From NCBI RefSeq assembly GCF_011752065.1, contig NZ_JAAIJY010000006.1:90755-154754 (forward strand): a stretch of DNA of 64,000 nt. Direction: 5' to 3'. A program made the position numbers and the translations under genes. Positions within the stretch are counted from its first letter, which is position 1. The number at the start of each line of letters is the position of its first letter. This stretch comes from Actinomyces sp. ZJ308. GTDB taxonomy: Bacteria > Actinomycetota > Actinomycetes > Actinomycetales > Actinomycetaceae. Shown piece by piece: positions 48,230 through 61,615 of the stretch. Below the pieces are notes generated by a model. That model searched no databases. It saw nothing but the letters and a program-made list of their open reading frames with translations, and was not told where the DNA came from.

Positions 48230-48910
48230 ATGACCACGAACAACGCAGGCAGTGCAGCTGACGCAGGTAACGCAGACAGTGCGGCGAACGACATGATGGA
48301 CAGCGCTGCGAGTAGGACTCCCGGTGCCACGACGCACGTCCTGCTCGGAGGCAACGGCTACCTCGGCCGGGAGGTGACGCGCCAGTGGCTCGCGGCCGAC
48401 CCTCGCGCGCAGTTCCTGGTGGTGTCGAGCTCCGGGCGCAACGAGCTCACCGATCCCCGGGTGCGCACCATCGCCGCGGACGCCCGCTCCTACGAGTCCC
48501 TCGCTGCCGCCCTGCCCGAGCGCTTCGACACCATTGTCGACTTCCTGGGCCGGCCGGACAAGGATCCGCAGGCCCTTGAGGACATCAACGCCCGGCCCGC
48601 TCGGGCCATGCGCCGCCTGGCCGAGGAGCGAGGCGCGCTGGCGATGGGCGCGGTGGGAGGTGTGCTGGGCCCGGGATCCTTCACCCGCATCAAGAAGCAG
48701 GTCCTGGCCGAGCTCGCCACCTCCTCAGTGCCGCTCGTCAGTGTTGAGCCCACGGTGCTCTACGGTGCCGGGCGCAGTGACGCGCTGGCCCGGATGGTGC
48801 CCCTGTTCAAGTTCCTGGGACTGTTCTCCTCCCGATTCGCACCCGAGCGGGTGGAGGATGTGGCCGCAGCAATGGTCTCCGGGCTGCGCGGTCACCTGGC
48901 TCGCCGGTGA
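48230..48910 (+). CDS. NAD(P)-binding epimerase-like protein
   Basis: The 226-residue Rossmann protein has a low-complexity N-terminus of about 34 residues, then THVLLGGNGYLGREVTRQWL (GxxGxxG type), VVSSSGRNEL, TIVDFLGRPDKDPQALEDINARP and SVEPTVLYGAGRSDALARM. It resembles atypical short-chain dehydrogenases rather than a full epimerase; the usual YxxxK pair is not apparent. It lies 62 bp upstream of an Rrf2 regulator, an arrangement like Bacillus YwnB-YwnA, so they probably act together in redox sensing. Confidence 0.75.
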   Translation: MTTNNAGSAADAGNADSAANDMMDSAASRTPGATTHVLLGGNGYLGREVTRQWLAADPRAQFLVVSSSGRNELTDPRVRTIAADARSYESLAAALPERFDTIVDFLGRPDKDPQALEDINARPARAMRRLAEERGALAMGAVGGVLGPGSFTRIKKQVLAELATSSVPLVSVEPTVLYGAGRSDALARMVPLFKFLGLFSSRFAPERVEDVAAAMVSGLRGHLARR

Positions 48911-48972
48911 CCGGCAGTGATCGCCGATGACCTGGAACGACGTACGAGGGCTCGAGAAGGAGGGCGCGTCTG

Positions 48973-49449
48973 ATGAAGATGAACCGCAGTACTGAGCAGG
49001 CGGTCTTCGTCGTCCTGATGCTCGCCCTGCAGGAGGGTCACCGCCCGGTCGCCAGCAGCACGCTGGCGCGCATCCTGGGGGTATCGGACTCCTACCTCAA
49101 GAAGGTCCTGCGCACCCTGGTGGTGGCCGGGCTGGTGGAGGCCAGTCCGGGCCGCGAGGGCGGCTTCGCCCTGGCTCGCCCGGTCGAGGAGCTGACCTTC
49201 GGCGACGTCTTCACCGTCATGGAGAGCATCGAGGCGCCGACCACCACGCCAGAGCTGGCCCTCAGCATCTTCCCGCCCTCGGCGCACCTGGACCGCAGCA
49301 TCGCGCTCGTCGAGTCGACGATGGCGCACGCCTCAGAGGCCTTCGTGCAGGCGCTGTCCGACCTTCCGCTCACGGCCCTGCTGGAGAAGGGGGCCTACGA
49401 GGAGGGCAGCGTGGACTGGGCTCACCGCGGCGGGGCGGTGGAGGGCTAG
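48973..49449 (+). CDS. Rrf2 family regulator without cysteines (YwnA-like)
   Basis: The 158-residue regulator has the Rrf2 winged-helix pattern: STEQAVFVVLMLALQEGHRPVASSTLARILGVSDSYLKKVLRTLVVAGLVEASPGREGGFALARP. No cysteine occurs anywhere, so it cannot bind the Fe-S cluster used by IscR, NsrR or RsrR, like YwnA or CymR-type members. AAGGAGG precedes the ATG. It follows the NAD(P)-binding gene and is likely its regulator. The signal is unknown. Confidence 0.92.
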   Translation: MKMNRSTEQAVFVVLMLALQEGHRPVASSTLARILGVSDSYLKKVLRTLVVAGLVEASPGREGGFALARPVEELTFGDVFTVMESIEAPTTTPELALSIFPPSAHLDRSIALVESTMAHASEAFVQALSDLPLTALLEKGAYEEGSVDWAHRGGAVEG

Positions 49450-49516
49450 CCGGCCGCCGTTCTCCGCACGGCGCATCCGGTTCCTTCCGGGTCCCGGTGA
49501 GCAATAGGCTGCGCTC

Positions 49517-50374
49517 ATGAGCGAGTACCTGGCAGGACCGCAGGAAGACAGCGCCGGCGGCGCAGGCAGTACCGACCCGGCAGATCGGGCCGGCCGGCGC
49601 GCCAGCCACCGCGACGACTCCCGCCCCGTTGACGGTGGCCGTGAGCACGTGCGCTTCGGCATCCCCTTCAACGGCGTCGTCCCCATCTGGCACGACGACG
49701 CCACCATCACCTGGCACCGGCCCGCCGACGGCACCGACCTGTCCAGCGTCCTGGGCATGGGCCTGGTGGAGTCCGAGCCCGGCCCGGCCCAGGCCCCGGC
49801 CGGCTGGCAGGAACGGGTGGAGACCGGCACCCTGACCGACTCCGGTCGCCTCCTGCTGCTCAAGGCCGCGACGCCGTCGGGCCGCCGCGCCATCAACGAT
49901 CCCGGCGACGGGGCCCCCATCCCCTTGGAGGCGCCGCTGGGCTACGAGGAGGCCATGGAGGGGGTCTTCGACGTCGTCAGCTTCGGCATCCACATCGGCC
50001 GCATCATGCTGCGCGCCGCCCGCGACGGCGGGATCATCCTGTTCACCCTGCGCGCGCCGCGGGACCCCGAGCCGCACCACATCCTGTCCGTGCCCGCGCA
50101 GGTCGACGACCGCGGCGTCATGAGCTTCCACCTGGGCACCCTTCAGGAGATGGAGGGCGGCGCCTGGGACGCAGCCACTCACCGGGACGGCATGGCCCTG
50201 CTCGATCTCACCGTTCCCTACGTCGACCTCGTGGCCGAGGCCGGCCCCGACGGCGAGGAGGGGCTCGACGCCGACAGCGTCCTGGAGATGGCCCAGCCGG
50301 TCATCCAGTGCATCCTCAAGCCCGGCTTCCCCTTCGCGCTGGGCGCCTCCATGCTCCTGCCCCAGGAGGACTGA
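49517..50374 (+). CDS. Conserved-looking hypothetical protein
   Basis: The 285-residue soluble protein has an acidic low-complexity start (about 1-40) and then a folded region: HVRFGIPFNGVVPIWHDDATITWHRPADG, LGYEEAMEGVFDVVSFGIHIGRIMLRAA, ILFTLRAPRDPEPHHILSVPAQ and VIQCILKPGFPFALGASMLLP. No signal peptide, membrane helix or catalytic motif is recognised, and I do not know the family. Its codon use and third-position GC match the neighbourhood, so it is a genuine gene. It lies between the Rrf2 gene and the convergent lacI. Confidence 0.75.
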   Translation: MSEYLAGPQEDSAGGAGSTDPADRAGRRASHRDDSRPVDGGREHVRFGIPFNGVVPIWHDDATITWHRPADGTDLSSVLGMGLVESEPGPAQAPAGWQERVETGTLTDSGRLLLLKAATPSGRRAINDPGDGAPIPLEAPLGYEEAMEGVFDVVSFGIHIGRIMLRAARDGGIILFTLRAPRDPEPHHILSVPAQVDDRGVMSFHLGTLQEMEGGAWDAATHRDGMALLDLTVPYVDLVAEAGPDGEEGLDADSVLEMAQPVIQCILKPGFPFALGASMLLPQED

Positions 50375-50406
50375 GCTGGTGGGCTGACGCGCACCGTTCG
50401 CTGCGC

Positions 50407-51432
50407 TCAGGCGGCCGGCGGGGCGGTTGAGCCTCGCACGATGAGCTCGGTGGGGATGACGATGCTGCGGCTGCCGTCCAGCGTCCCGGAGGCCGCCTGC
50501 TCCAGCACCAGTCCCACCATCTCGCGGCCGTGCCGCTTGAAGTCCTGGCGCACCGTGGTCAGTGGCGGGAAGCTGAACTCGCCCACGGCCAGGCCGTCGA
50601 AGCCGACGACCGAGACGTCCTGCGGCACGCGCCTGCCCTGCTCGTGCATGGCCCGGATGAGGCCCAGAGCCAGCTCGTCGTTGGCGCAGAAGACGGCCGT
50701 CACCTCCGGGTCCGCGGCCAGGCGCAGCCCGGCCTCGTAGCCCGCGGCGGCCTCCCAGCCGCCGGGCACCGGCTCGGGAACCTCCCGGCCTGCCTCCTGC
50801 AGGCAGCGGGCCCAGGTGGCTCGGCGAACCAGGCTGGACTGGGAGTCCTCGGGCCCGCTCACGTGGTGGACGGTGCGGTGCCCCAGCCCCACGAGGTGCT
50901 CGACGGCGTCGCGCACCCCGCCGGCCTGGTCGGCGCTGGCCGAGGGGTAGTAGTCCACGAGCGTGGAGTCCGAGACCGCCACCGGCATCGTGGGCGGCAG
51001 GACCAGGTGCTCGCGCCCGGCCCGACCGGCCTGCACGACGACGAGCCCGTCGATGGCCTGGTGGGAGAGCCGGTAGACGGCCTCGCGCAGGTCGTCGGAG
51101 GCGGGACGCTCCACCTGGACGAGGTTGACGGCGTAGTCGGCGGCCGTGGCGGCCTCCAGCACTCCCGCGGTGGTCAGGGCCTCCCCGGTGCGCTGGATCT
51201 GTTGGGTCAGCACGCCGATCGCCTTGAAGGATCCTCGGCGCAGGGCCTGCGCGGCACGGTTGGGGGAGTAGCCGAGCTGGTTCATCGCCCGCAGGACCCG
51301 TTCGCGGGTATCGGGCCGGACGTGCTCCGACCCCGCTGCCACGCGCGAGACGGTCTGGGCCGAGACACCGGCCAGACGAGCCACATCGCTCATCGACGGC
51401 GCTCCCTGTGCGCCCCGGCTCCGCCCTGGCAT
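50407..51432 (-). CDS. LacI family repressor of the beta-galactosidase operon
   Basis: The 341-residue regulator has the LacI helix-turn-helix and hinge: MSDVARLAGVSAQTVSRVAAGSEHVRPDTRERVLRAMNQLGYSPNRAAQALRRG. A periplasmic-binding-like domain follows, with GVLTQQI, DGLVVVQAG, TAVFCANDELALGLIRAM, VSVVGFDGLAVGEFSFPPLTTVRQD. It is divergent from lacZ across 214 bp with two LacI-type palindromes, so it should repress lacZ and its permease and probably itself. ATG at 51432 is used; ATG at 51393 has the better ribosome-binding site (GGGAG eight bases upstream). Confidence 0.92.
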   Translation of the reverse strand: MPGRSRGAQGAPSMSDVARLAGVSAQTVSRVAAGSEHVRPDTRERVLRAMNQLGYSPNRAAQALRRGSFKAIGVLTQQIQRTGEALTTAGVLEAATAADYAVNLVQVERPASDDLREAVYRLSHQAIDGLVVVQAGRAGREHLVLPPTMPVAVSDSTLVDYYPSASADQAGGVRDAVEHLVGLGHRTVHHVSGPEDSQSSLVRRATWARCLQEAGREVPEPVPGGWEAAAGYEAGLRLAADPEVTAVFCANDELALGLIRAMHEQGRRVPQDVSVVGFDGLAVGEFSFPPLTTVRQDFKRHGREMVGLVLEQAASGTLDGSRSIVIPTELIVRGSTAPPAA

Positions 51433-51480
51433 GACGCGAGGTTATCAGGATTGTCAGGGGTATCCGCAGTCTGACTTCTT

Positions 51481-51585
51481 GGTGACGTTACCATAACTCT
51501 CCTCCTCCGAGGTTGAGAAAGTCGAAATTGTGTCAGTAGATCTGCCTCACAGGAGCGGATCACGTCTATCATGTTAACGTCAACA
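51481..51585. promoter_or_regulatory. Two LacI-type operators in the lacI-lacZ intergenic region
   Basis: O1 is GGTGACGTTACC at 51481-51492 and O2 is TGTTAACGTCAACA at 51572-51585; both are near-perfect palindromes around a central ACGT, the usual LacI-family half-site arrangement. O2 directly follows TATCAT (about 51567), a possible -10, so binding would block lacZ transcription. They are about 91 bp apart, compatible with looping. Confidence 0.72.
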
Positions 51586-51634
51586 CCAAGACGTTGCACC
51601 GCTGCGCGTCCTCTGTTCCCGACAACCCCTTTAA

Positions 51635-56382
<4,748 letters not shown>

Positions 56383-56407
56383 GGTCGCGCGAGCGGCTGT
56401 CATGACT

Positions 56408-56508
56408 CACGGGCGGGGGTGAGACGGGGGCGAAGCGGATGGTGACGCCAGGACCCCCGCCCGTGTTCCCAAGGCGGTGTGCAGGTTGGGTTCCACCTGC
56501 ACACCGCC
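56408..56508 (+). terminator. Two tandem terminator hairpins after the lac operon
   Basis: The first has 13-bp arms CACGGGCGGGGGT (56408-56420) and its complement (56453-56465). The second has perfect 14-bp arms GGCGGTGTGCAGGT (56473-56486) and ACCTGCACACCGCC (56495-56508) with an 8-base loop, followed by CGTTCTCC. Together they close the lacZ-permease operon. Confidence 0.85.
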
Positions 56509-56760
56509 CGTTCTCCTCGGTTCTCGAGAGCGTGTCCTTTTCTTAAGGACTTGCCTTCCGCTCGGGGATGCCTATTCACGGGGCCGGCCATAGGTGATCT
56601 TGCCCGTGGTGGGTGCAGGGGACACCGCGTTCGAAGGGGTAACGGAGACGCCGAGTCCGTACCTTGAAGGCTCGAACCGGAGTCTCGCTCCCGACCGCAA
56701 CGCTCACGGCGGGACTTGGCGGCCTCGAATCACACGGACGGCCCAAGTCATGCCGCTGTT

Positions 56761-56881
56761 GTGTCCACAGAAATGACATTGGGGCCTCAACACCTGGATT
56801 CGAGTCGACGGATCGGCGTAATTCCAACGATTTACCAGCGCCGCCCCGCCGCAACCGCTTCAATGTCATTTCTGTGGACAC
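56761..56881. repeat. 121-bp unit bounded by perfect 21-bp inverted repeats
   Basis: Positions 56761-56781 and 56861-56881 are exact reverse complements (the left arm begins GTGTCCACAGAAATGACATT). The 79-base interior has no coding signal. It looks like a miniature inverted-repeat element or a large cruciform; no target-site duplication is visible at the edges. Confidence 0.75.
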
Positions 56882-57085
56882 CAGCGTCCGCACACCCATC
56901 GCAGTTCAAGAAAGGTGGCGGAGACTGCTATGAATAATCCTCGTTCAATGGTGGGCGCAGGGTTGAGGCTTCCGACAGGTAGATTAAAGATCGATTCATA
57001 GCCGTCATGGATTTCTGAAATGGGCATTACCTGCATTCCTTCGGTACGGCTACGACGAATCCGCCGTCTTGGTCATCAGACATCT

Positions 57086-57104
57086 ACAGGCTAGGCTTAC
57101 CTTG
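57086..57104 (+). promoter_or_regulatory. DtxR/IdeR-type iron box upstream of efeU
   Basis: ACAGGCTAGGCTTACCTTG matches 15 of 19 positions of the consensus TWAGGTWAGSCTWACCTWA. It lies 40 bp before the efeU start, consistent with iron-dependent repression of efeUOB. Confidence 0.75.
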
Positions 57105-57144
57105 GTTGCAGAGGTCAGACACTGATTCGTGACATGGAGGCCGT

Positions 57145-58020
57145 GTGTTTCTCGCCAACCTGCTTATTGCCTTACGGGAGGGTTTAGAGGCCGTCCTCGT
57201 TGTCAGCATTATCATCGCCTACCTGGTTAAATCCGGTCGGCGCGACGCCCTGCCCAAGCTGTGGGCGGGTATTGGTCTGGCCGCACTCATTCCGCTGTCC
57301 GTCGGCGCCGTCCTGACCTGGGGGCCGAAGACACTGACCTTCCAGGCCCAGGAGATCCTCGGCGGCACCCTGTCCTTCGTCGCCGTCGGCCTGGTGACCT
57401 GGATGATCTTCTGGATGGGCAGGAACGCCCGCGAGCTCAAGGGCGAGCTGGAGGGCTCGCTGTCCAGGACCCTCGCCGGGGGCGGCTCCGGCTGGGGCGT
57501 CGTGTGGATCGCCGTCGTCGCCGTCGGCCGTGAAGGAGTCGAGACCGCCCTGTTCATCTGGGCCACCGTGCGCTCCAGCATCGAGAGCTCCGTCATGCAG
57601 ACCACGGCGGGCGTCGTCACCGGCCTCGTCCTGGCCGTTGCGCTCGGCTTTCTCATCTACCAGGGCGCGGTGCGCATCAACTTCCGCGTCTTCTTCGCCA
57701 CCACCGGATACTTCCTGGTCGTCGTGGCCGCGGGCATCGTCGCCTACGGCGTCGGCGACCTCCAGGAGGCCGGCGTCCTGCCCGGCATCATGAACCACGC
57801 CTGGGACCTGTCCACCCACCTGCCGGCCAGCACCTCGCCCCTCTACTGGCTCTACGTGCTGCTCCAGGCCATGTTCCAGCTCAACCTCCAGCCCACCGTG
57901 CTGCAGGTCGTGGGCTGGAACCTGTACATCGTGCCGACCCTGGTGCTCCTCACCCTCCAGATCCGGGGCCGGTGGCCCTCACCGCCCCGCAAGGTCGAGG
58001 CAGCAGTCGAGGCCTCCTGA
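57145..58020 (+). CDS. efeU: Iron permease EfeU (FTR1 family)
   Basis: The 291-residue membrane protein has seven hydrophobic segments and both FTR1 iron-binding motifs, REGLE (residues 11-15) and REGVE (about 129-133). It forms the iron channel of the EfeUOB system, moving ferric or ferrous iron across the cytoplasmic membrane with EfeO and EfeB. The GTG at 57145 has GGAGG upstream. A DtxR-type box precedes it, so it should be induced in low iron. It lies 49 bp before efeO. Confidence 0.95.
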   Translation: MFLANLLIALREGLEAVLVVSIIIAYLVKSGRRDALPKLWAGIGLAALIPLSVGAVLTWGPKTLTFQAQEILGGTLSFVAVGLVTWMIFWMGRNARELKGELEGSLSRTLAGGGSGWGVVWIAVVAVGREGVETALFIWATVRSSIESSVMQTTAGVVTGLVLAVALGFLIYQGAVRINFRVFFATTGYFLVVVAAGIVAYGVGDLQEAGVLPGIMNHAWDLSTHLPASTSPLYWLYVLLQAMFQLNLQPTVLQVVGWNLYIVPTLVLLTLQIRGRWPSPPRKVEAAVEAS

Positions 58021-58069
58021 CCTCTCCGAAGACCCTTCTCCCATCACCACCTCTTCACGAAGGAAAACC

Positions 58070-59398
58070 ATGCCCACCATCAAGCGACGCAACGTGCTGG
58101 CCCTCCTCCCCCTGACCGCCATGGGCCTGGGGCTGGCCGCCTGCGCGGACAACCCCAGGAACGCCAAGGGCGGCGCCTCCGGCTCCGGGGCCGCCCAGGA
58201 GATCACGGTGACCCTCACCGACGACTCCTGCCAGCTGTCCTCCACCTCCTTCCCCTCGGGCGTCGTCACCTTCACCATCACCAACTCGGGCTCGGCGCCC
58301 AACGAGCTGGAGATCCTCACCGAGGACAAGCTCCAGATCATCTCCGAGCAGGAGAACATCGGCCCCGGCACCACCACGAAGCTCACCACCTCCCTCAAGG
58401 AGGGCACCTACTACGCCGCCTGCAAGCCCAACATGGTCGGCGAGCTCAAGGGCGTCACCCAGCTGACGATCACCAAGGGCGCCGCCGTCGACGTCAGCGC
58501 CGACGAGGCCAAGGCGCGCGAGGACGCCGTCACCAACTACACCGCCTACGTGCGCGACCAGACCGGCCAGCTCCTGACCGCCACCCAGGGCTTCGTCACC
58601 GCCTACCTCTCCGGCGACACCGCCACCGCCCAGAGCCTCTACCCGCTGGCGCGCCAGTACTACGAGCGCATCGAGCCCACCGCCGAGTCCTTCGGGCTCA
58701 AGGAGGCCGGTGACCTCGACGCCGCCCTGGACACCCGCGTCCAGGACCTCGCCGCCGGCGCCGGCAAGGCCGTCACCGACAAGGAGGTCATCGACGGCTG
58801 GACCGGGTGGCACCGCATCGAGGCCGACCTGTGGGCCCAGGACCCCGCCAGCCCCTTCAAGTTCGCCGACGACGCCGCCCGCCAGAAGGTCGCCGACCAG
58901 CTCAACTCCGACACCAAGTCCCTCTACGACCTCGTCTACGGCAACATCACCGGCACTGGCGGCAAGAAGTTCGAGCTCGAGCTCGAGGACGTCGCCAACG
59001 GCGCCTCCTCCCTCCTCGAGGAGGTCGCCACCACCAAGATCGTCGGCGAGGAGGAGACCTTCTCCCACACCGACCTCTACGACTTCCAGGCCAATGTCGA
59101 GGGCGCCAAGGTCGCCTACGGCAACGTCGAGGACCTCATGAAGAAGAAGGACGCCAAGCTCGCCGAGAAGATCACCTCCCAGTTCAAGGCCGTCGAGGAG
59201 CTCGTCGCGGCCCAGGCGACCGGGGAGACGGCCGACGGCCGCAAGACCTACGCGGACTACTCCACCATCGCCTCGGTCCAGAAGGACGCCGGCGAGGCCC
59301 CGGACAAGAACTCCTACACCGACGTGCAGCGCAAGTTCTCCGACGCCGTCAACGCCCTGAGCGAGTCGCTGTCCAAGGTCGCCGGAACCGTCCTCTGA
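58070..59398 (+). CDS. efeO: Iron-binding lipoprotein EfeO
   Basis: The 442-residue extracytoplasmic protein delivers iron to EfeU. It has a lipoprotein signal (VLALLPLTAMGLGLAAC, Cys25), an N-terminal cupredoxin-like domain (about 42-140, with CQLSSTSFPSGVVTFTITNSGSAPNELEIL and YYAACKPNMVG), and the C-terminal M75 peptidase-like domain (about 150-440) with the conserved GWHRIEADLW (His248 and Glu251). No proteolytic role is expected. It is the middle gene of efeUOB. Confidence 0.95.
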   Translation: MPTIKRRNVLALLPLTAMGLGLAACADNPRNAKGGASGSGAAQEITVTLTDDSCQLSSTSFPSGVVTFTITNSGSAPNELEILTEDKLQIISEQENIGPGTTTKLTTSLKEGTYYAACKPNMVGELKGVTQLTITKGAAVDVSADEAKAREDAVTNYTAYVRDQTGQLLTATQGFVTAYLSGDTATAQSLYPLARQYYERIEPTAESFGLKEAGDLDAALDTRVQDLAAGAGKAVTDKEVIDGWTGWHRIEADLWAQDPASPFKFADDAARQKVADQLNSDTKSLYDLVYGNITGTGGKKFELELEDVANGASSLLEEVATTKIVGEEETFSHTDLYDFQANVEGAKVAYGNVEDLMKKKDAKLAEKITSQFKAVEELVAAQATGETADGRKTYADYSTIASVQKDAGEAPDKNSYTDVQRKFSDAVNALSESLSKVAGTVL

Positions 59399-59442
59399 GC
59401 CGCGCGGCCAGAACGATCCGGACACCCCGGAAGGAGTCAGCA

Positions 59443-60957
59443 GTGAGTGGCAAGCCGGCCGATCAGTCGGAGACCTCCCCGGTCGCGGGCGACGTGACTA
59501 AGCCGGAGGCGTCGCAGGCGCAGCGGGAGCCGGGCGGCCCGGCGTCGCAGGACCCCGGCGGCGCCTCACGGTCCCCCGACGACGCGGAGGAGTCCCAGGA
59601 GGCCGCCTCCTCCGAGGCTCCCGGGGAGCCGGACCCGGCAGGAGGCTCCGACAATCCCGAGCCCCCAGCCAGGAAGGGCACCAGCCGACGCGCCATGTTC
59701 ACCGGCGCCGGCCTGGGCGCCGCGCTCGCGGGCCTGGCCGGCGTCGCCGGCGGACGCGCCTGGGAGGCCTCCCGGCAGCCCGAGGAGGCCATCCTCACCG
59801 TCTACCCCTTCCGGGGTGACCACCAGGCGGGGATCACCACCCCCGCCCAGGACAACATGTTCACCGCGGCCTTCGACGTCTCCACCACCGACGTCGAGGA
59901 GCTCAAGACCCTCCTGTCCGACTGGGCCGTGGCCGCCGAGCAGATGACCGCCGGCGAGCTCATCGGCGGCCAGCCCAGCTCCAACAAGCAGCTGCCGCCC
60001 AAGGACACCGGGGAGGCCTGGGGCTACAAGCCCAATGGGCTGACCATCACCTTCGGCGTGGGCAGGAGCCTGTTCGTCGACGCCGAGGGCAACGACCGCT
60101 TCGGCCTGGCCGACAGGATGCCGGCCATCCTCAAGGAGGGCATGCCCTCCTTCTCCGGCGACCAGCTTCACGCCGCCCAGTCCGACGGCGATCTGCTCGT
60201 CCAGGCCTGCTCCAACGACGCCCAGGTGTGCGTCCACGCGATCCGCAACCTCACCCGCATCGCCTTCGGGACCGCCGCCCTGAGGTGGAGCCAGGTCGGA
60301 TACGGGCGGACGTCGTCGACCTCCGTGGACCAGGAGACGCCGCGCAACCTCTTCGGCTTCAAGGACGGCACCAACAACATCAAGGCCGAGGACCCGGACG
60401 ACCAGCTCAACGAGCACCTTTGGGTCCAGTCCGGCGACGACGCCACAGCCTCCTGGATGACCGGCGGCACCTACTACGTGGCGCGTCGCATCCGCATGCT
60501 CGCCGAGGTGTGGGACCGGCTACGGCTCATCGAGCAGGAGCAGACCATGGGGCGCGACAAGCGCTACGGGGCGCCGCTGAGCATCGCCAACCCCACGAGG
60601 TCCTCCGAGGAGTTCACGGCCGTGGACTACGCGGCCAAGGATGACAAGGGGGACACGCTCGTGCCGGCCGACGCGCACATCGCCGTCGTCTCACCGGAGC
60701 AGAACCAGGGGCGCCGGATGCTGCGCCGCGGCTACAACTACACCGACGGCTCCGACTCCCTGGGGCTGCTGCAGACCGGGTTGTTCTTCATCGCCTTCGT
60801 GCGGGACCCGCGCACGAACTTCTACCCGATCCTGGACCGCATGACCAAGAGCGACGCCCTCCAGGAGTACCTCAAGCACGAGGCCGCGGCCCTGTTCGCC
60901 ATCCCGCCGGGCATCAAGAAGGGCGACACCATGGTGGCCGCCTCGCTGTTCAGCTGA
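59443..60957 (+). CDS. efeB: Dyp-type heme peroxidase EfeB with N-terminal extension
   Basis: The 504-residue Dyp peroxidase oxidises ferrous iron or extracts iron from heme outside the membrane. A Tat signal (TSRRAMFTGAGLGAALAGLAG, Arg82-Arg83) is followed by the catalytic GFKDG loop (Asp308) and the proximal heme ligand His412 in DAHIAVVSP. About 75 residues rich in Pro, Glu, Ser and Gly precede the Tat motif, which is unusual for exported proteins. The GTG at 59443 has AAGGAG seven bases upstream, supporting the long form; a start nearer the twin arginines is possible. It is the last gene of efeUOB. Confidence 0.93.
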   Translation: MSGKPADQSETSPVAGDVTKPEASQAQREPGGPASQDPGGASRSPDDAEESQEAASSEAPGEPDPAGGSDNPEPPARKGTSRRAMFTGAGLGAALAGLAGVAGGRAWEASRQPEEAILTVYPFRGDHQAGITTPAQDNMFTAAFDVSTTDVEELKTLLSDWAVAAEQMTAGELIGGQPSSNKQLPPKDTGEAWGYKPNGLTITFGVGRSLFVDAEGNDRFGLADRMPAILKEGMPSFSGDQLHAAQSDGDLLVQACSNDAQVCVHAIRNLTRIAFGTAALRWSQVGYGRTSSTSVDQETPRNLFGFKDGTNNIKAEDPDDQLNEHLWVQSGDDATASWMTGGTYYVARRIRMLAEVWDRLRLIEQEQTMGRDKRYGAPLSIANPTRSSEEFTAVDYAAKDDKGDTLVPADAHIAVVSPEQNQGRRMLRRGYNYTDGSDSLGLLQTGLFFIAFVRDPRTNFYPILDRMTKSDALQEYLKHEAAALFAIPPGIKKGDTMVAASLFS

Positions 60958-61615
60958 GCCGCGGCCGGGCGGGGTCGGGGGGAGGCAGTACGCGGAGGAG
61001 ATCAACGGCAAACTGGACGCGGCGGTCGGGCGGGTCGGGCGAGAGGCCTGCGGCGGCTACTGCACGTACCTCGGGTCGTACTGGCCGGGGGATGACCGTA
61101 CTGCACGGGGTCTGGACCTTCGTGGAGTACGGCTATGTCCCGTGCAGTAGCCCCTGACCCTCGTGTAGTGCGGGCAGCGCGGGTGCCCCAGATGCGGTGG
61201 CCCGGGCTCATCGCCCCGCCCCTCGTGCAGTACTGCTGGCAGGCAGGTGGTGAGGCCTGCTCGGGGTCGGGTCCGGCCCAGCCGGGGACGTCTGGCGCGT
61301 ACGGGGACCTTTCCTTGCGGCCGGGGACATTCGACGCCGTCGGGGACAGAAATCCTGCACCCGTAGGTGTGAGATGTCCCCGTCCGTGTGGTGGACGCAC
61401 CCGTAGGCGTCGAATGTCCCCGTCGGTGCTGGGCGGGAGGCTGTTGAGGTGGAGCCTGGCGATCCGTCGTACGAGTGCCCCCGCTGGTGCTGGGTGGGAA
61501 TCGGTATGCGGGCCGACAGGCGGCCGGGCTCTTCCCTCAGTCATCTGCGAGAAGACGCAGTTCTCGCGGCAGAAGTACGTCCTCGATCCCGTGACGAACC
61601 CCAAGGCTCCAGCGG
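60958..61615. repeat. Repeat-filled region with direct-repeat copy 1 (core 61049-61449)
   Basis: After the efeB stop the sequence GAGCCGCGGCCGGGCGGGG also follows the TetR stop at 63560. From 61049 to 61449 it matches 63600-64000 at 400 of 401 bases (only 61092 A versus 63643 T). Inside are TACTGCACGGG (61099-61109) pairing with CCCGTGCAGTA (61139-61149), and the GGGGACA family copy C with perfect 17-bp arms at 61322-61338 and 61406-61422. No gene is supported here. Confidence 0.9.

Larger units (their letters stand above)
56509..57144. other. Gene-free region holding an inverted-repeat unit and the efe promoter
   Basis: No coding sequence is supported here. It contains a 121-bp inverted-repeat unit (56761-56881) and, at the right, the efeU promoter with an iron box at 57086-57104. 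Sequence from about 56935 to 57060 is less GC-rich than the surroundings. Confidence 0.55.
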
